A stretch of 64,000 nucleotides of DNA from Diorhabda sublineata (GCF_026230105.1 NC_079477.1:6267001-6331000), one strand, 5' to 3'. Shown: positions 1-13,939, counted from the stretch's first letter. Notes: generated from the sequence alone by a model not told the origin. Numbers and translations: made by a program.

Positions 1-1210
1 TCATTCTTTATTTTGTTGCCATTTTTCCCTTTCTGCTCAAGTTACTTTAAAAGCATTTTTTGAATGAGTACGTTTCTAAAAATTATTACTCATGTTCTAC
101 GTTGTTCCACGATTCGAAAGAGTAACAGGCACAAGTTTTATATTCATACTATACATGCATGAAATTAACATTTTTCAAGGAATGAAAAGCTAAAAGTTGC
201 GATCAATAAAAGCTTTTAAGGTTTATTTTTGTTATTTCCAAAGATATTTAAATATAATCCATTTATAAAATCCCTTCCGAGGTCGAGATTTTCTATGAAT
301 ATTCGAAAGTAGTATTTGGCACATTTTGTATAGATTAGATTATATTTTGAATACATAAAGGTGTCGTAATGTAATAAGCTTTCGTAATATTGTAACCAAA
401 ATTATTTTATAGGCTTTATTGATTTTGTTTGTGAATAATTAGTTACATCAATAACGAATTTCTGTAAAAAATAAACCCTATTTACAGGAATGCTTTGTTG
501 CTCAAATGATGAATAACGTCAGAACAGTTGAAATATGCTTTTAAAATGTATTATCAATTAAAGTGTGATATGCTACAGGGGCCATTCTTCATATTTTGAG
601 ATGCTACGAAACTAGAGGAGTTACAGCTGGCAACACTACATTTTCAAAAATCCCTATTCTGAAGTACTAAGATCTGACTACATTCGAATTAATTTACAAT
701 CGAATTGAGTCCCTCACGCTGGTATAGCAAATTTGAAAGAGATCAGAAATCGCTTGGTGATTAGGCACTTGGAAGCATTAAAGAAGCATAATGAAACGAT
801 TTGAAACAACTCTTGGTGTTGGGTGCGAAACAATAACAATCGGTAAACAGAAGCTGACCGTTTAAAATATTAGATAACGGTGGACATAACCTTTCTTAAA
901 TAGTGAAAATTCAATGAACACACATACTATTTTATGCTATTCCTAGCCACCAGGTGTAGATTCACAAAAATTAACTAGCACCAAGGAAATGCCTTTCAAG
1001 AAAGTTATATCGCAGTCGTTTCCTAGTATACAATTAGTGAAAGCTATTAAGCTTGAAGCTCAACGTACCAAACTGGTACACCACCAAATGTTTACCTGCC
1101 GTTCTGAAATCAATCACTATTCGAGATCTGATGTCGCATCACAATAATGTATAATCTCACAAGCACTGCACACAGTTGAATTTAACTATAGAAATAATGT
1201 AGTAGTCATT
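1..1210. other. No gene recognised
   Basis: AT-rich sequence with scattered stops in all frames. The right part may be the 5' part of the mariner relic that follows, but nothing in it is readable as transposase. Confidence 0.5.
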
Positions 1211-1213
1211 GTA

Positions 1214-1415
1214 CATCAACCCTTGTCGCCTGATTTGGCCATGGGTTATTTCCGAGTATTCTATAACCTAAGAAACATTTACGTGGTCGACAATGGAAGA
1301 TAAGATAAAGGAACTCATTCGTCAGTTATTTAAGAGCAATCCAAAAGATGACTACAAAGTTTGAGGTGTTGTATTGATTTGGATTGTGATTACTTTGATC
1401 ATAAATAAATCAAAA
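1214..1415 (+). mobile_element. Decayed mariner transposase C-terminal relic
   Basis: A frame near 1220 reads PLSPDLAMGYFRVFYNLRN, resembling the SPDLAPxDF third-aspartate motif of mariner transposases. About 45 codons later, with stops and shifts between, CIDLDCDYFD resembles the common mariner ending around a Cys and a YFE/YFD. No terminal repeats were found. Old and inactive. Confidence 0.5.
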
Positions 1416-1420
1416 TATAT

Positions 1421-2900
1421 AACGGGACGTATGTATATATGGCGTTAGTTTTCTTGTTAATAAAATCTAAACATCTGCTTCATAAAGACCTAACCATTTC
1501 AATGCCTGGATTGTATTAGTAAAAAATCGCAAATATTTTAGAAAAGCAATCAGTGAACAATCATACCAACTTGAAAAATCGCCGCAGAAACTTATTCAAT
1601 ATGTAAAGAAATCTACAGAAATTAATATTAATCCCAAACACAAGTTTTTGAATGGTTTAAATAAGGACGTGAAACGGTAAAAATCCGGGAAAGCAGTTAC
1701 ATCAAAAGTGACGAAAAAAATAATAAATTCGTTGATTAAGTATGGTCTTACGTTAGTGTGATAAAATGCAAGTTCCCATCATGCCTTATCTTCGTCATGT
1801 GTTCTTTCCAAAATATGGTACCACCATGTTGCATTTACTATACTTGCCCTATGTGACTGTTTCTGTTTTCCACCTTCAATTCGGCGCTAAAACAGCCAAG
1901 ATTTGAAAATATGGAGGAGTTAAAGGAAAACACGGGGAGTTCCTCAACTTACTTCCAGTGCTTCTTCCCACAACAAAAACGTCATATAAATAATACAATT
2001 AGTATTATAATTCCATTGATTTATGATTGAGACTCTGTAAATATGAGCCAATTAAAATTTATCTGTTGAGACATATTTAAACCTGTAAAAGAAATGAACT
2101 ATGAATTTTGTTTTATATTTGCACCCAGTATCGTTTTATCCTGCTTAAACAGTCGCTGGTATTTTCCTAATTCCTTTTATCAGACTTTATTTTAGGATTA
2201 TCCGCACAATTCATAAACATCCACAAGCTCACCATATCATTTAATTCTTCATACAATATTCATACCGAGTTTAGTCCAACTCTGTGTGATATTTACATAC
2301 ACAGATTTTATCACGTTATCTACGCCATAAAGGCAAACCTATAACCCAACAACAAGTGAAAATTATGTCCAACTTCCAAGCAATATCCCTCACAACGAAA
2401 ATTGAATTCATAAAATGTCACTTAGTGGATTATAACCTTGCAAATTATCACCATCTGTCACTACCAAGCTGTAAAATCGTATAATACGAAACAACACCGT
2501 TTATCGATTGGTGGTAGTTCATTTTGATTTATAACAAAAGTTTACGGGATTGTTTTACTTCCGTATTCAAGTATGTACTTACATAACGTCGCGTATTTTG
2601 GGACAACCGATACAATATCTTTTTATCTAATAATCAATCTTTGTTATCCGGTGCAACGTTTCATTTTCAAATGTGTATCATACTAATATCGAAGAATAGC
2701 TATATATTTTATACCCAAACTAATAGTTTAATTAAGAACTGTTAGGTTTGTGTTACGTTAAGACATATTTCAAAATTTTTACTGATCATTTACTATTAAA
2801 TAATCATCATATCGTGTATCGTGGTATAGTTCTTTAAACAGGGTACCAGACGTGAACTGAGCCCTTTTTTGTACCCCATTCATCTATTAGAACTTGGTTA
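1421..2900. other. No feature recognised
   Basis: AT-rich, stop-dense, no convincing repeat structure or protein similarity. Confidence 0.5.
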
Positions 2901-2904
2901 GTCA

Positions 2905-3645
2905 TTTAACTTCTTCTTCATCGTACGTTAGGACTTAGTCCCGTGTTTGCATCAATGGTTGCCTAGCTGCAGCTGGGATGATGAACACCAGCTTTCATAC
3001 CATCTTGTAGGTGGTCGTCCTGGTGGTTGGGATGTATCCGGTTTGTCTTTCTTTGCAATCTTTGACAACCTGTCAACTGACATTCTGTCCACGTGGTCTC
3101 TTCATTCTCTTCGCCTATTTCTCGCCCATCTCACTACATCTTGGATGTCACATATATCCTTTATTTCATCACTTCTCTTGTGGTTAAATGATGTGCTCCG
3201 CTATTCATCTCAGCGTTCGCATTTCAGTAGTTCTTAAAAGCCGCTTAGGTAGGGTGTTCTCTGCTCTGGTCTCTATCGCGTATGTCATTACTGGTCTCAC
3301 AGGTGTATTTTAACTTTGCTCCTGGTAGTCTAGTTTCACTTCATTCTTTAGATTTCTATTACTCGTCATGTTTGCTCCTATTCTGATCGTATATTGCGAG
3401 TTCTCAGTTCTCTAGATGCTGTAAAATTTTTGGTTTTCTTTAGGAATATTTGAATGTTAGAAGCATTCGCTGTTCGTTCAAACCTATACAGTGAACTTTG
3501 TAAGTTATTTTCGACTTCTGCGTTGATCATTGCATCATCACTATAACAAACTATTTTTATTTGTTTCTATCCCATCCGGTATCCTCTTCCAGCTTGCTTT
3601 ACGTCGTTTATAATCTCATCCTTGTCTGATACCCACTGTCACACG
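2905..3645 (-). mobile_element. RTE/BovB-like non-LTR retrotransposon, 3' half
   Basis: Minus-strand frames give a reverse-transcriptase core with the catalytic box as CYSDDAMI (near 3520-3550), then RPVMTYAIETRAEN and LLRTTEMRTLR, the usual 3' part of these elements. The 3' end is a short GAAGAA-type tail near 2912, as is typical of RTE elements. Several frameshifts and stops. It is a sister copy of the elements at 12576-13090 and 30127-30985. A TA microsatellite truncates it on the right. Confidence 0.8.
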
Positions 3646-3672
3646 TATTCTACCGCTCAGTTTATTGTAAAT

Positions 3673-3677
<5 letters not shown>

Positions 3678-3736
<59 letters not shown>
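3678..3736. repeat. (TA)n microsatellite
   Basis: About 29 uninterrupted TA units. The open frame across it (poly Tyr-Ile) is an artefact. Confidence 0.98.
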
Positions 3737-3738
<2 letters not shown>

Positions 3739-4288
3739 AAATTATTTATTTCTACCTCCAGTATTGTATTTATTTTTCTATTGTTGTCGCTAGCACGTTA
3801 TTTGCCGGGCATGAAACTCATTCTCTCTTTGAGTTCTGGCATAAATAAATAACTTATGGATGTTTTTCCTTTTAACAAAACAATAAAAGTTTTATGTTAA
3901 AAGTTAATTGTATTATTTTTAATTCAAATAAAGTTTAATAAAATGTAGTTGAGTACGCCTATGAGTCTAACCTGAAGTTAGCCGTTCCTCTAATTTGATA
4001 ATTCTACACAGTTCTCTGTTATAAATCGACTCAGATGAATATTCTATTATTTAGATGTACAATATAAGGAAAATATAAAAAAAATTATGTCAATTTTATA
4101 TGATATAATCAAGAAGTTCTATTTCTGTGGAAGGATTACATATGATACATTGAACAAAAATTTAATTATACTACACAATTCATATTATTTCTACGGAAAA
4201 GGAATCTTAACCTCACAAATAAGGAATTTTATCCATTGTCAACGTAAGTATAGGTAATATTCCTTTTTTTTATAAATTATTTTATATT

Positions 4289-4293
4289 ATTAC

Positions 4294-4324
<31 letters not shown>
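4289..4324. repeat. (TTA)n microsatellite
   Basis: About 12 TTA units, with one interruption at the left. Confidence 0.95.
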
Positions 4325-4408
4325 GGCCAATAATACGTGAAGGAACTGACCTGAGAAGATAATATCTTGCAATATCAGATCTAAAACTTGTATTTACTTC
4401 TGTGAATT

Positions 4409-4466
4409 GTCAGTAACAAATCTTCCACTCATTGGATTAGTAACAAATCTTCAACTCGTTAGATTT
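4409..4466. repeat. Short tandem duplication, about 29-bp unit
   Basis: Two adjacent copies of a unit starting AGTAACAAATCTTC, differing at three positions. Confidence 0.8.
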
Positions 4467-5112
4467 TCTTCAGTACAGATATTTATCTTCCATTCATCTT
4501 TAATAATTCGCAATTATTTTGTATTTTGATTCAAATTTAACTTCTATTTCTTATAACTTTGCACTCCCCATTCTCTTTTCTGCTGATACTACTTTTTTTT
4601 CTAAATAAATAATGATCCTCTTTTTTTTTATCTCCTTAGCAACCATATCATACGACTCACTAGACTTTTGCTCTTGTCTCCTCACAATGTCACAATGACA
4701 AACACTTGTCAAACAAACACTTGTCAGATCTTATATTTATGTTTTTAAATAAACTTTTATTTCATTAATAGTTTATGAATTTTCACTATTATGGGTCCTT
4801 TTGGCAACAGTTTCATATATTTTTTTAAAAAAATCAATCTTCCAAGTTTTATATTAATTTATAATTAATAACATTATTCTATGATACAAATTATGATTTG
4901 TACATATGCAATCCTTTAAAATATATCATTTTTAATAAATAATTCCTTATATATAAAATAACTATAATTAATTAACTTGCAAATATCAATTCAATTTCTT
5001 TTATTTTTTTATCGATTTTTTGCCTTTAGTTTAATTATCTTTAGTAAAACTAATCTCAATAAATTATAAATTTTCATTATGTACCTACTTGCTTTTAGAT
5101 TTCTGATCATTT

Positions 5113-5114
<2 letters not shown>

Positions 5115-5170
<56 letters not shown>
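5115..5170. repeat. (AT)n microsatellite
   Basis: About 28 AT units, directly at the edge of the next retrotransposon fragment. Confidence 0.98.
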
Positions 5171-5173
<3 letters not shown>

Positions 5174-5179
5174 ATTATC

Positions 5180-6000
5180 GGTGTTAAGGTCTTTGATTAC
5201 TTTATTATGTTGGGGTGAATCTTCTTTTCAATGGAGTTGTTACATCCTTCAATCGTACCCTATCAAATGTTTGGGTAAGATCTATGAAGCACATACAGGC
5301 TTTCTTTTTGAATTCTATAGCCTTTTACGTTATTATTTCTGAATTCCTTCTGTTTCTCAGATATACCAGACGCCATCACTTCTTCCGCTAAAAATTTAGT
5401 GAAAAGTTTTTATACTGCATTCATCAAGCTAACACCTCAATCATTTTGTGGATATTTCGTTTGACCTTTTTTGAAAATTGGAATATAAATACTTTGTTTC
5501 CATTATGATGATGTACTCTTGATGTCAAGTATTTTATAGAAAATAGTTCTTAGTTCTTCGTGTATCGTGGTACCTCCATACTTGATCATTTTGTTTGATA
5601 TTTGGTCAATACCTTGAGCTTTTCTGTTTTTCAGTTTAGTAACCATTTTTTATATTTTCTCCAAAGCTATGGTATATATCTCAATTTGTTCCTCATCTTG
5701 ATGTAAGTTCTGTGTTGATGTACTTGTTGTTGTTGAATCGTAGAGTTCTCTAAAATACCTCTCCAATTTTTCCATAGTGATTTTTGTGTTCTGTATTTAC
5801 TCATTTATTGGCTTTTTTCTATTTCTGAGTAGTTCTCACATTTTCTTTTGTCCCCCGTACAGATCTTTTTGGATTTTCCGAATATTTTCTTTGACCCCTA
5901 CAGGTTTATATTTTTTTTTATCTGACACAAATAATCTTGTCGCCATCGAACTATCCTTGACGATTTGGTTATTGCCATCTGTTTATACAGTTTTTTGTGT
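5180..6000 (-). mobile_element. Non-LTR retrotransposon, N-terminal part of reverse transcriptase
   Basis: Minus-strand translation, with a few stops, gives TMEKLEKYFRELYD (linker before the RT), KNRKAQGIDQISNKMIKYGG, YIPIFKKGQTKYPQND, and GVSLMNAVTKLFTKFLAEE. These are the early RT blocks of RTE-type elements. The upstream part toward 6000 still reads as the pre-RT region. The downstream RT blocks are absent, cut off at the AT repeat at 5115-5170. Confidence 0.8.
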
Positions 6001-6135
6001 TTAAAATCACATACTGACAAAACTTGACACAATGTTTCTAAGCTGGTATAATTTTATTCTGGATAATTTGCTACCTTTTGATGTATTAATTATAATGTCG
6101 CAGCTCTGTTCTCCTTATATAAACTATAAATTGTC

Positions 6136-6432
6136 CTACATATAAAATGTAGTAGCTTTGTCAACTGATTTCAGTTTTTCTTTACATGTTTTTCGGTTCT
6201 GTGAATAATCGGCAGCAACTCCTTTCGTGACTACTCGAAAAATGGCAAATTTATTTACTTTAGTTAATTCAGCAATTCTTATTATGATTGCATTATCAGA
6301 TTGCTGGATATTTTCCTTTTTTAAATATTCTAATATATTATATAAAATAACTTGCTGTGCTTGTATATCTACATCTTTATTATTAAATTCATACCTGATT
6401 TTATTTTCACTATGCAATTTCATTGTCTTCAT
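6136..6432 (-). pseudogene. Open frame, possible transposase N-terminal helix-turn-helix
   Basis: 98 codons without a stop. ILEYLKKENIQQ followed by RIAELTKVNKFAIFRVVTKG loosely follows a YFK...RVAEATGVS..TV.RI pattern known at the start of some insect DDE transposases. No catalytic part follows. It could also be a chance frame. Confidence 0.3.
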
Positions 6433-6499
6433 TTACCCATGGTCTAAAGAACGCCATATTTCTATTTATTTAAAGAAATTTATTAATTAAATAAATCTG

Positions 6500-9400
6500 A
6501 CCAAATAGAAAAAGAATTTTTAATAACTACTTGTGTTGTTGAAGTACAGTTGGTAAAATTTTATTTAAAATATTGATTTCACCCACACAGTTCACGATAA
6601 TAAAGTTATCTATGCCCACGTTGTTCTAATAAATTCAACCGTCACTCTTTGTGTTATGATATATGTCTATGCTTCTCACATCTCACGCCAACGCAGTCAA
6701 GAAAACGACAAATTCATCGCCACAAAAAACATTTTTTCTATTTCTGTTTTGACATTTGTGCAGACTTTGTATTCAGCGGAGTGCGTATTTATAAAACGGA
6801 AAAAATATGTAAATATGTCGAAGGATATTACACATTATCTTTTATACGCGTTTTATCGAGCAGGGTCAGTAGTTAATCAAACAAATTACCACGAAGTATA
6901 GATATAAGGAGTCCGAACAGCATCACTTTCGACAAGCCGTCACTGGTTATTTCTCAAGAGCACTACTTGTGTTTTCCTCTAATATTTTTTAACTAACTTT
7001 GCACATCTGTCTTTCATACTCATACCTAGTTTTGCGATCTAAAGAATTCAATTTTATTTTTGTATCTCACAGTTAATTTACCTTCATTCATAAGATCGAT
7101 TCCCTAATACGGAAAAATAGAAAGTCCGTCTAATAATTAAAGAGGACAACTTTATAAAATGTTTTTATGATCGATATCCTGAGGGATATGAATAAAATGT
7201 ATTTTCTGGTTACTTCTGATTATCTAATAAAGATCCATCATATCCCTAGATAGCTCATAATGAACGATGAATATTGGTCCCTGTACAATTCCCTACTGAG
7301 TTCTGAAGTATGAGATATTGTACTGTCGGCAATTTACTGTTGTTTCAGTTTTTATTAGACACGGCTTGAAAAGGAGAATGGGGTTTACTTCGAAATGAAA
7401 AGAAACAGTCACGAACTCAGTGAAGTTAGTTTATTTAAACATCTTGCTGCTGCTCTAGAGTTCTAATTGTATTTCAAATTCTTACTGTGATTGGAATAAA
7501 TGAACAATTTTGAACGAGAATTAGTTACGTTTAATTGCGATTAATGGAACATTTACACAGGAGTGAAATAAAAACGGTTTCATACATATTCACGGAGACG
7601 AATTGTCACTAATAATTATAATAATAATTCTGATTACTAAGTCATTGAATGAATCAATATCAAAAACAACATTTTGAAAACTCAAAACATCGACTTTTTT
7701 TTAAATCTATTGCACAGAGTGGCGTACGCGTACGAGAAAAGCGACTGTATTATTCACAAGTCCTTTCTTTGTTCCAGCAAAGGTACAACTTTCCAACAAT
7801 AAAAGCTTGTATGAAACTAGAAGAACGATACGCGAATGAATAGTTAAATTGTGAGATCGACGCTTGATATAAGGATGCTTAGAATGTATACAAAATGAAA
7901 TATTTCAACTACAAAAATTAAATAGAGAAAAAATTACAAACCCACAGTACGTTTATCCTAGCTACAATTTGGATATATTCTCTGATTTTGTGAAATAGTT
8001 ACAAGTTTCTTAAACAAGAATATACGATTTAATTAATTTTTGTTGTTTAAGTATGATTTAGTTAATTAGTTAGCAGCTGTTATGTTAAACGAACCACTTG
8101 TGGTGAAGTACTGACCATAGTCTTTAAAAGCGAATATTTTTCGTAGCAGTAATTTTTATGTATGAGACACCCCCACAGTATTTAAAGTAGTAGTATTTTA
8201 TTTTGTTGATTCACATCTTAAATAAAATTAAAGGATGAAAAGATTGGAGTTTGAGATGTTGTGTGATGAGAGCGTACTATTAAAAACAATAGATCTAAAT
8301 TAAACTTATTCTCCGTAACAATTTTTTGGAAATTCGGGTCGAGTTATGCTAAGACCAATATTTTGTATTAAAAGTGGGTAACCGACGTTAAACGACTCGA
8401 ATTTTTATTTCTTAAACATAACAACGTTGTGTTCTTCTACCCAACGTTGGTATGTCGTTCTATATCTGGACAGAAATCAGAGGGAGGCGAGTAATTTATA
8501 ATTCTTCCAATACAATTGTAGAAGACAGTTATGCGAGGAATAATAATTATTTCATAAATACCCACCGCACTCATACCAAATTAAGAAATGAAAAATAATG
8601 TTTACTCCCCGTATAAAATTCGGTAAACATCTAACAAACCGTCAGTCCACGAGGACTCATCATTTCCACTATTTACCAATGAAAACATAAATGCATTTCT
8701 ATTGGCCAAGCTGTCGGAAAGCGTATGTACACAATTTCTTCAAAATATTCCAGCGAAATTTCCATCTCAAAGAGAATTTTATTGGGTATTATTTAATTGG
8801 GATTTATACATACCAAATACCAAAATGTTATGTGTATGATATCATAATATCTAGTCTGAAAATTTTATAATGGATTTATATATATTAACATCTTACCAAT
8901 AGGAAGTGTTTTCGGACTTCAAAAATCATTTTGATCAGAAATTGATAAGAACACATACACCAAATAATCCTTGTGAACTGTAATCAATGATTAAATGAAA
9001 AGATTCTGATGGCTTTTCCTAAGATATACCACAAGTTGTTTTATCTTTTCATTTTTCATTTTCATAACATAATCGAGACAAACCAAAGTAGTCAAAATCA
9101 TTGTTGACTCTCGAATTACAGTTGTAAACCCATTGTTTGAAATTAGAGTTGACAGTGAAATAAAATAAAGTATAACTGATAACTTGAAGCATTTAGTGTT
9201 ACTAACCCATGAGAAAAGGTTGACTATATGACATCAAGTTTAAGGAACAAAGACATTCCCACATTAATCAACATAGTTTTTGTCCGTATTTTAGATAAAT
9301 AAAACTGTTTGTGTACGGAATACAGGAACAAAGTCACAAGATTATTTAACAAAAATTTAAAAAAAAACTCACAGTTTGATATATATTAAAATAATTATAG

Positions 9401-9540
9401 TATATGTTGTTTTTGATATACCATTATGAAAAAACTAAGCTTGAGTTTACGTATCACATGCATAATGTAATGATCTACAATACTGACAAAGCCTAATATT
9501 TAGATAGATAAGCAAGAAAGTCACATACTCAAATGAAAAT
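6500..9540. other. No gene recognised
   Basis: About 3 kb of AT-rich sequence. Short frames at 6656-6901 and 7649-7843 show no recognisable motif, signal peptide or repeat. Confidence 0.5.
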
Positions 9541-9549
9541 TCAATATCT

Positions 9550-9790
9550 ATATTCTTCTTATTCATTACGTTCCACTAATAGCCTCCATCTTTGCCCATC
9601 ATGGAAAAAATCTATTAGACCTGAAATATGGTGGGGGTCATCAATTATATCTCAATATTCTTGCACTCCTTGTGACTACCTCTAACTAACCATGATACAT
9701 CTTAGTTTGTTTTCCTTCCAATATTCCTCCTATATTCTTAGTCTTCTATGTGAAATTCGTAACCGTAAAGTACTATTGGTCTAACTTTCT
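9550..9790 (-). mobile_element. Possible non-LTR retrotransposon 3' end
   Basis: The minus frame near 9560-9650 reads DDPHHISGLIDFFHDGQRWR and then LLVERN, similar to the last coding block of insect non-LTR elements (an RW.LV motif), followed by an AAGAAGAA tail near 9555. Short and weak. Confidence 0.35.
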
Positions 9791-9799
9791 ATTTATATG

Positions 9800-10690
9800 T
9801 TTCCGATTTCTATAAATTTCTAAAAGTTTCTACTGCTTTGCTTCCTCTAAAAATCCTTTAATCTATTTCGTAATTATCATTCTTAACTGTGACTCCTTGG
9901 TAGTCAAAACTGTTGTCTTTTTTGAGTGTTAGTATCTGGAGAATATATTTTGTTTCATATTCATTTATTCTGATTTCTTTATACACCCTATACTTTGGGT
10001 ATTTCCTAATTTTTGAGCTTCCTTTTCGATCTAGTAGGATCATTCCACGCCATATGCAATTAATTGATTTTTACAAAAGTATATCATTTAGTACAATGTT
10101 CAGATAAAAATTGTAGATACGGGATCTTCCTGTTTCAGCTGTTGTCTTGTAACAAAACTTCAGAAAAATATCTCGGTTGAACATTTTATCAACGAAATTC
10201 AATTTTGATTCAATTTTTTCTGTCTTCATTGATTGAATACCAGTCCTACGCTTCGACTCTATAAGAATTATAAACCAAAAATTGACTTGGCAAATAAAAT
10301 TTTCGCAAAACATAGTTTCACACTGAGATCAATATTATGTAAAATGTCAACCTCGTTTCTTAGTAATTCTTCTTTAATCGTGTTAAGAGAAACCTCTCAA
10401 AAATACAACGCAACGGCAACTTACTTAAGATGAATGTTATGTGACAAAGTATACCTACTTTGAAGGAGAAATTACATAATCGATCAATATGTTTTTGAAA
10501 GGGAGCGTGACGAGACCGATGATGAATTGCTACAAGTCTGTCTATTTCCATAATATCGATACTATTTCACTAACAGAAGATATCGGATATATAAATGATG
10601 ATATTTGAAACTTCTCATACGGGATAAACATACATATTAGATTGTATGATGAATTTCACAATTTAACAACTAAATTACGAGGATTTATTG
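9800..10690. other. No feature recognised
   Basis: Overlapping short frames on both strands without recognisable similarity. Confidence 0.45.
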
Positions 10691-10698
10691 AAAAATTC

Positions 10699-11460
10699 TT
10701 AGCCTACTTTAGAACCAAACAAAATTTGAATGTCAGAATATTTTATTACTAAACATATTCTCCTCTTTTGGATGCATTTATTACAGCGAACCTGCAACGT
10801 CTCTAGACCTTTCAAAAATAATGTTTCTTCTTGCTCTGCAAACCAGACCTCCACAGCTTCTATTACCTCCTCGTTTGAAGAAAATTTACGACCTTTTAAA
10901 CTTTTTTCCAGTTCAGGAAAGAAATGATAATCGGAAAGAGCCAGATCTGGTGAATAAGGGTGGTGTTCTAGTAATTCAAACCCTAAATCACGAATTTTGC
11001 ATGGCAACATGAGATTTGTGTGCAGGGGCGTTGTACTGAAAAAACAAAACACCTTTGGATGGCTTTCCATGTCTTTTCTCTTTAATGTTTTCCCATAGAG
11101 TGGTCAGTAATGTCGAATAGTAATCTCCAGTCATTGTTATATCCTTATTCAAAAAATCAATCTTGATTACTCCATGGCAATCCCAAAAAACTGAAGCAAG
11201 AACATTTCCAGCAGATTTTTAGACACGAAACTTCATAAGTCTTGGAGAACCAAAGTGTCATCATTCCATCGATTGTTGTTTGTTTCTGGATCGTAGAAAT
11301 GTATCCTAGTCTCATCCATAGTAACAATTCGACGATGCTTCTACTGTTTTAGTCCAATTCGACGGTTTGATAAAATCATGTCATGAACGATATTTTCGGG
11401 GACTGACACAGAAACTGGCCTTGCCGATCGGTCATCATCTTCAATGGAAAATGTATAGTG
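10699..11460 (-). mobile_element. Mariner transposon relic, catalytic half
   Basis: Minus-strand pieces in order: SARPVSVSVPENI, RRIVTMDETRIHFYDPET with the first catalytic Asp (near 11315), then FFQYNAPAHKSH at the second catalytic site (near 11030), where the expected Asp is Tyr (DNAPAH to YNAPAH), and HHPYSPDLALSDYHFF with the third Asp. It ends LETLQVRCNKCIQ. A one-base shift separates the last two blocks and there are internal stops. Terminal repeats were not recognised. Confidence 0.88.
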
Positions 11461-12575
11461 TGCAATATTGATTTTGTATCGATCTTATACACAAACAAGT
11501 AAAAAGTCGTCGCACTCTAGGCACGAGCGCATTTTTTACCCTTGGCAATCAGTAAATATTAACAAAAATCTCAATTTAAAAGCGGAAGTTTCTTTAAAAA
11601 ATAAAACAAGTGAGATATCAATAACATTTATTTAATAATTTTGTCGTCATTATTTCTTGGCAATCCTCATAATAATTGATTTATGAAATTAAAAATATGA
11701 TTTATAAATAAAAGTTTAAATTTTGTGAGCACAATTTTGCAAAGAATCTATCATCGCTTGTTGTATCTGCGTTTGTTGTACCTTCTCTTGAAGATACTAA
11801 ATCGATATTATATGTAGCTTTAAAAAAAAATTATGATGAAAATCTCTACAAAGTATAACATTATCGTGATTTAACAAATTTTTGTCTTGATCCATATCAA
11901 GTTTGAATGAAAGTTTGTACTACTAATTGCAAAAAAACTAGAGCTCGCTACATGCTTCCAGTGCTTCCGTTGCTAAAGACGGACGGATGGGCAAAACGCT
12001 AATAATCGTGCAATTTTTTGTAAAGAATAATAAGATAATAAGAATAAATGCAACTAAAACTAAAAATCTGTAGTACTGCAGACTCATCAGATCAATAATA
12101 TGTGGTTCAGCTTGTTGTAGCATGTATCAGTAACTTATGTTTACGATAGTTACTCAAAGCTGTAGCTCCTCTCTCAGTTTCATTGAACAGAACAGTTCTC
12201 GTTTGTCTAAATTACAGATTTTTCAGATGTGCCGCTTACTATAAACTATATTCCTCACATTTTTCGATTGAGACGTAATATCTTTTGATATTATGACCCC
12301 ATTTTCTGTCTCACAGCCTCCTGATTTTAATACATTTCACGAAATCCCGCAATTGAGTTTTACTAACCTTGGAGGCTATTACATGCCGATTTACTGGTGA
12401 CATATGTACAATCACAACAACCCTGGCTCAAAGTACTTAAAATACCCCTGAAACCATTTCAAAATAAATAAACGCGATAAACATTTAAATCCATACATTT
12501 ATTTCAATTATCGCTTCAGCTGCGGTTTTTCCAAATTTCACGTGAAATTTCGTTTTACACCCCTGCCTACCTACA
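11461..12575. other. No feature recognised
   Basis: AT-rich, no repeat boundary or protein similarity seen. Confidence 0.45.
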
Positions 12576-13090
12576 ATGGAATTTCAAAATTCGAATTCGA
12601 TATTCGATTCGATCAGATGTAAGCTTGTGGTGGATAACAAAATAATACACCGGGAAATGAAATTTAAATATCTGGGAATCGAAATATCTGGACATGGGGA
12701 AGTAAGAAACAAAGCTACAAGAGCCTCAAAAGCAGCAGCATACCTAAATGACACAATCTGGCGAAATAAATACATTCGAACTGAAGCAAAAGCCCGCATA
12801 TACAAGACCGCAATCAGACCTATATTATCCTATGCAGCAGAGACCCTACCCGAGACCTCTGAAACTAAATGGATATTGGAGACTACAGAAATGAAAATAG
12901 TTCGAAGAATAGCGGGAAGAACACTAATGGATAGAGAAAAAGTGAAAACATAAGACGAACATGCGGGATAGATAGGAAGACCTAGGAAAAGATGGAGTGA
13001 CAACCTCCCAGGTGACTGAGCAGAGGCAATGATGTGAAGAAAAACAGGTAATGATGCCTATACACAGCATGAAGAAGAAAAAGAAAAATT
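12576..13090 (+). mobile_element. RTE/BovB-like non-LTR retrotransposon, 3' end
   Basis: The frame 12576-12953 carries IRCKLVVDNKII, MKFKYLGIEISGHG, WRNKYIRTEAKARIYKTAIR and TTEMKIVRRIAGRT, the post-RT block of this family. It stops early, then GRPRKRWSDNLP follows in the same reading direction, ending in a GAAGAAGAAAAAG tail at about 13065-13087. 5'-truncated, which is usual for target-primed insertion. Confidence 0.88.
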
Positions 13091-13874
13091 CGACGCACCT
13101 TTGATGTTTCCTTTTAGAATTTGTTATTAGCAGGTGGTTTATTGACAGTATTTCTTTTGAATAATTTCTAGGAAGCTCTATTTATTTATTTGTTTCTTTT
13201 GTTCTAGAAGTTTGTATGATGCTATTAAGGATATGTAAGGAGTTATGTAGGCGCTGTGTGAATTATTATAAATGGTGCATAGTGTGTAAATACATTAAGA
13301 ACGTGAGAGTCAGTGTTTATAATTCACCCCACGAATAAAAAGAGTGTAAATAAATTAGAATAATAAAATGCCTAACAGTATTTGTCTCTCTTATCGCAAA
13401 ATATTCAAAAAGAATTGAGTTGATTTTCCTAAAGTTTTTACCAAAAGATAGTGTGATTTAGGAGGAAGGTTTCAATTTGTTTATCAAAATTGTGTGTGAA
13501 TTGTTTGGAATATGACGATAATTGTTTAAATAATTATTGGAAGGAAAAGTCAAACAGCTTTCATATAAATTACTACCTTCTTATTCTCTATGGCTACAAC
13601 AAAATAGTTATTACTTCCCAGTCGCCTTCTTATTGGAAACGTGGCAATAAAACACCAAAGTAGACTAACTTTAATATATTTCTGAGCTTTCGAATACTTA
13701 TGTTTTCATCTTCTGGGAAATTTTTAATTGGGATCGGTGATAGCTTTAAGTTGTATGAAATCTTATGAAAATTTTTATTTTATAGGACTCAAAATTCAAT
13801 ATTCAAGTGACATTTATAGAAATATTGATTAATTGAAAAATTGAATATTTCGAAAGCTCGGAAAATATCTACTT

Positions 13875-13877
<3 letters not shown>

Positions 13878-13928
<51 letters not shown>
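13878..13928. repeat. (AT)n microsatellite
   Basis: About 25 AT units. Confidence 0.98.
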
Positions 13929-13930
<2 letters not shown>

Positions 13931-13939
13931 TAAATCTTC

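Noticed and set aside
3622..3852. 76-codon frame with repeated Tyr-Ile
   Set aside because: It is created by the (TA)n microsatellite.
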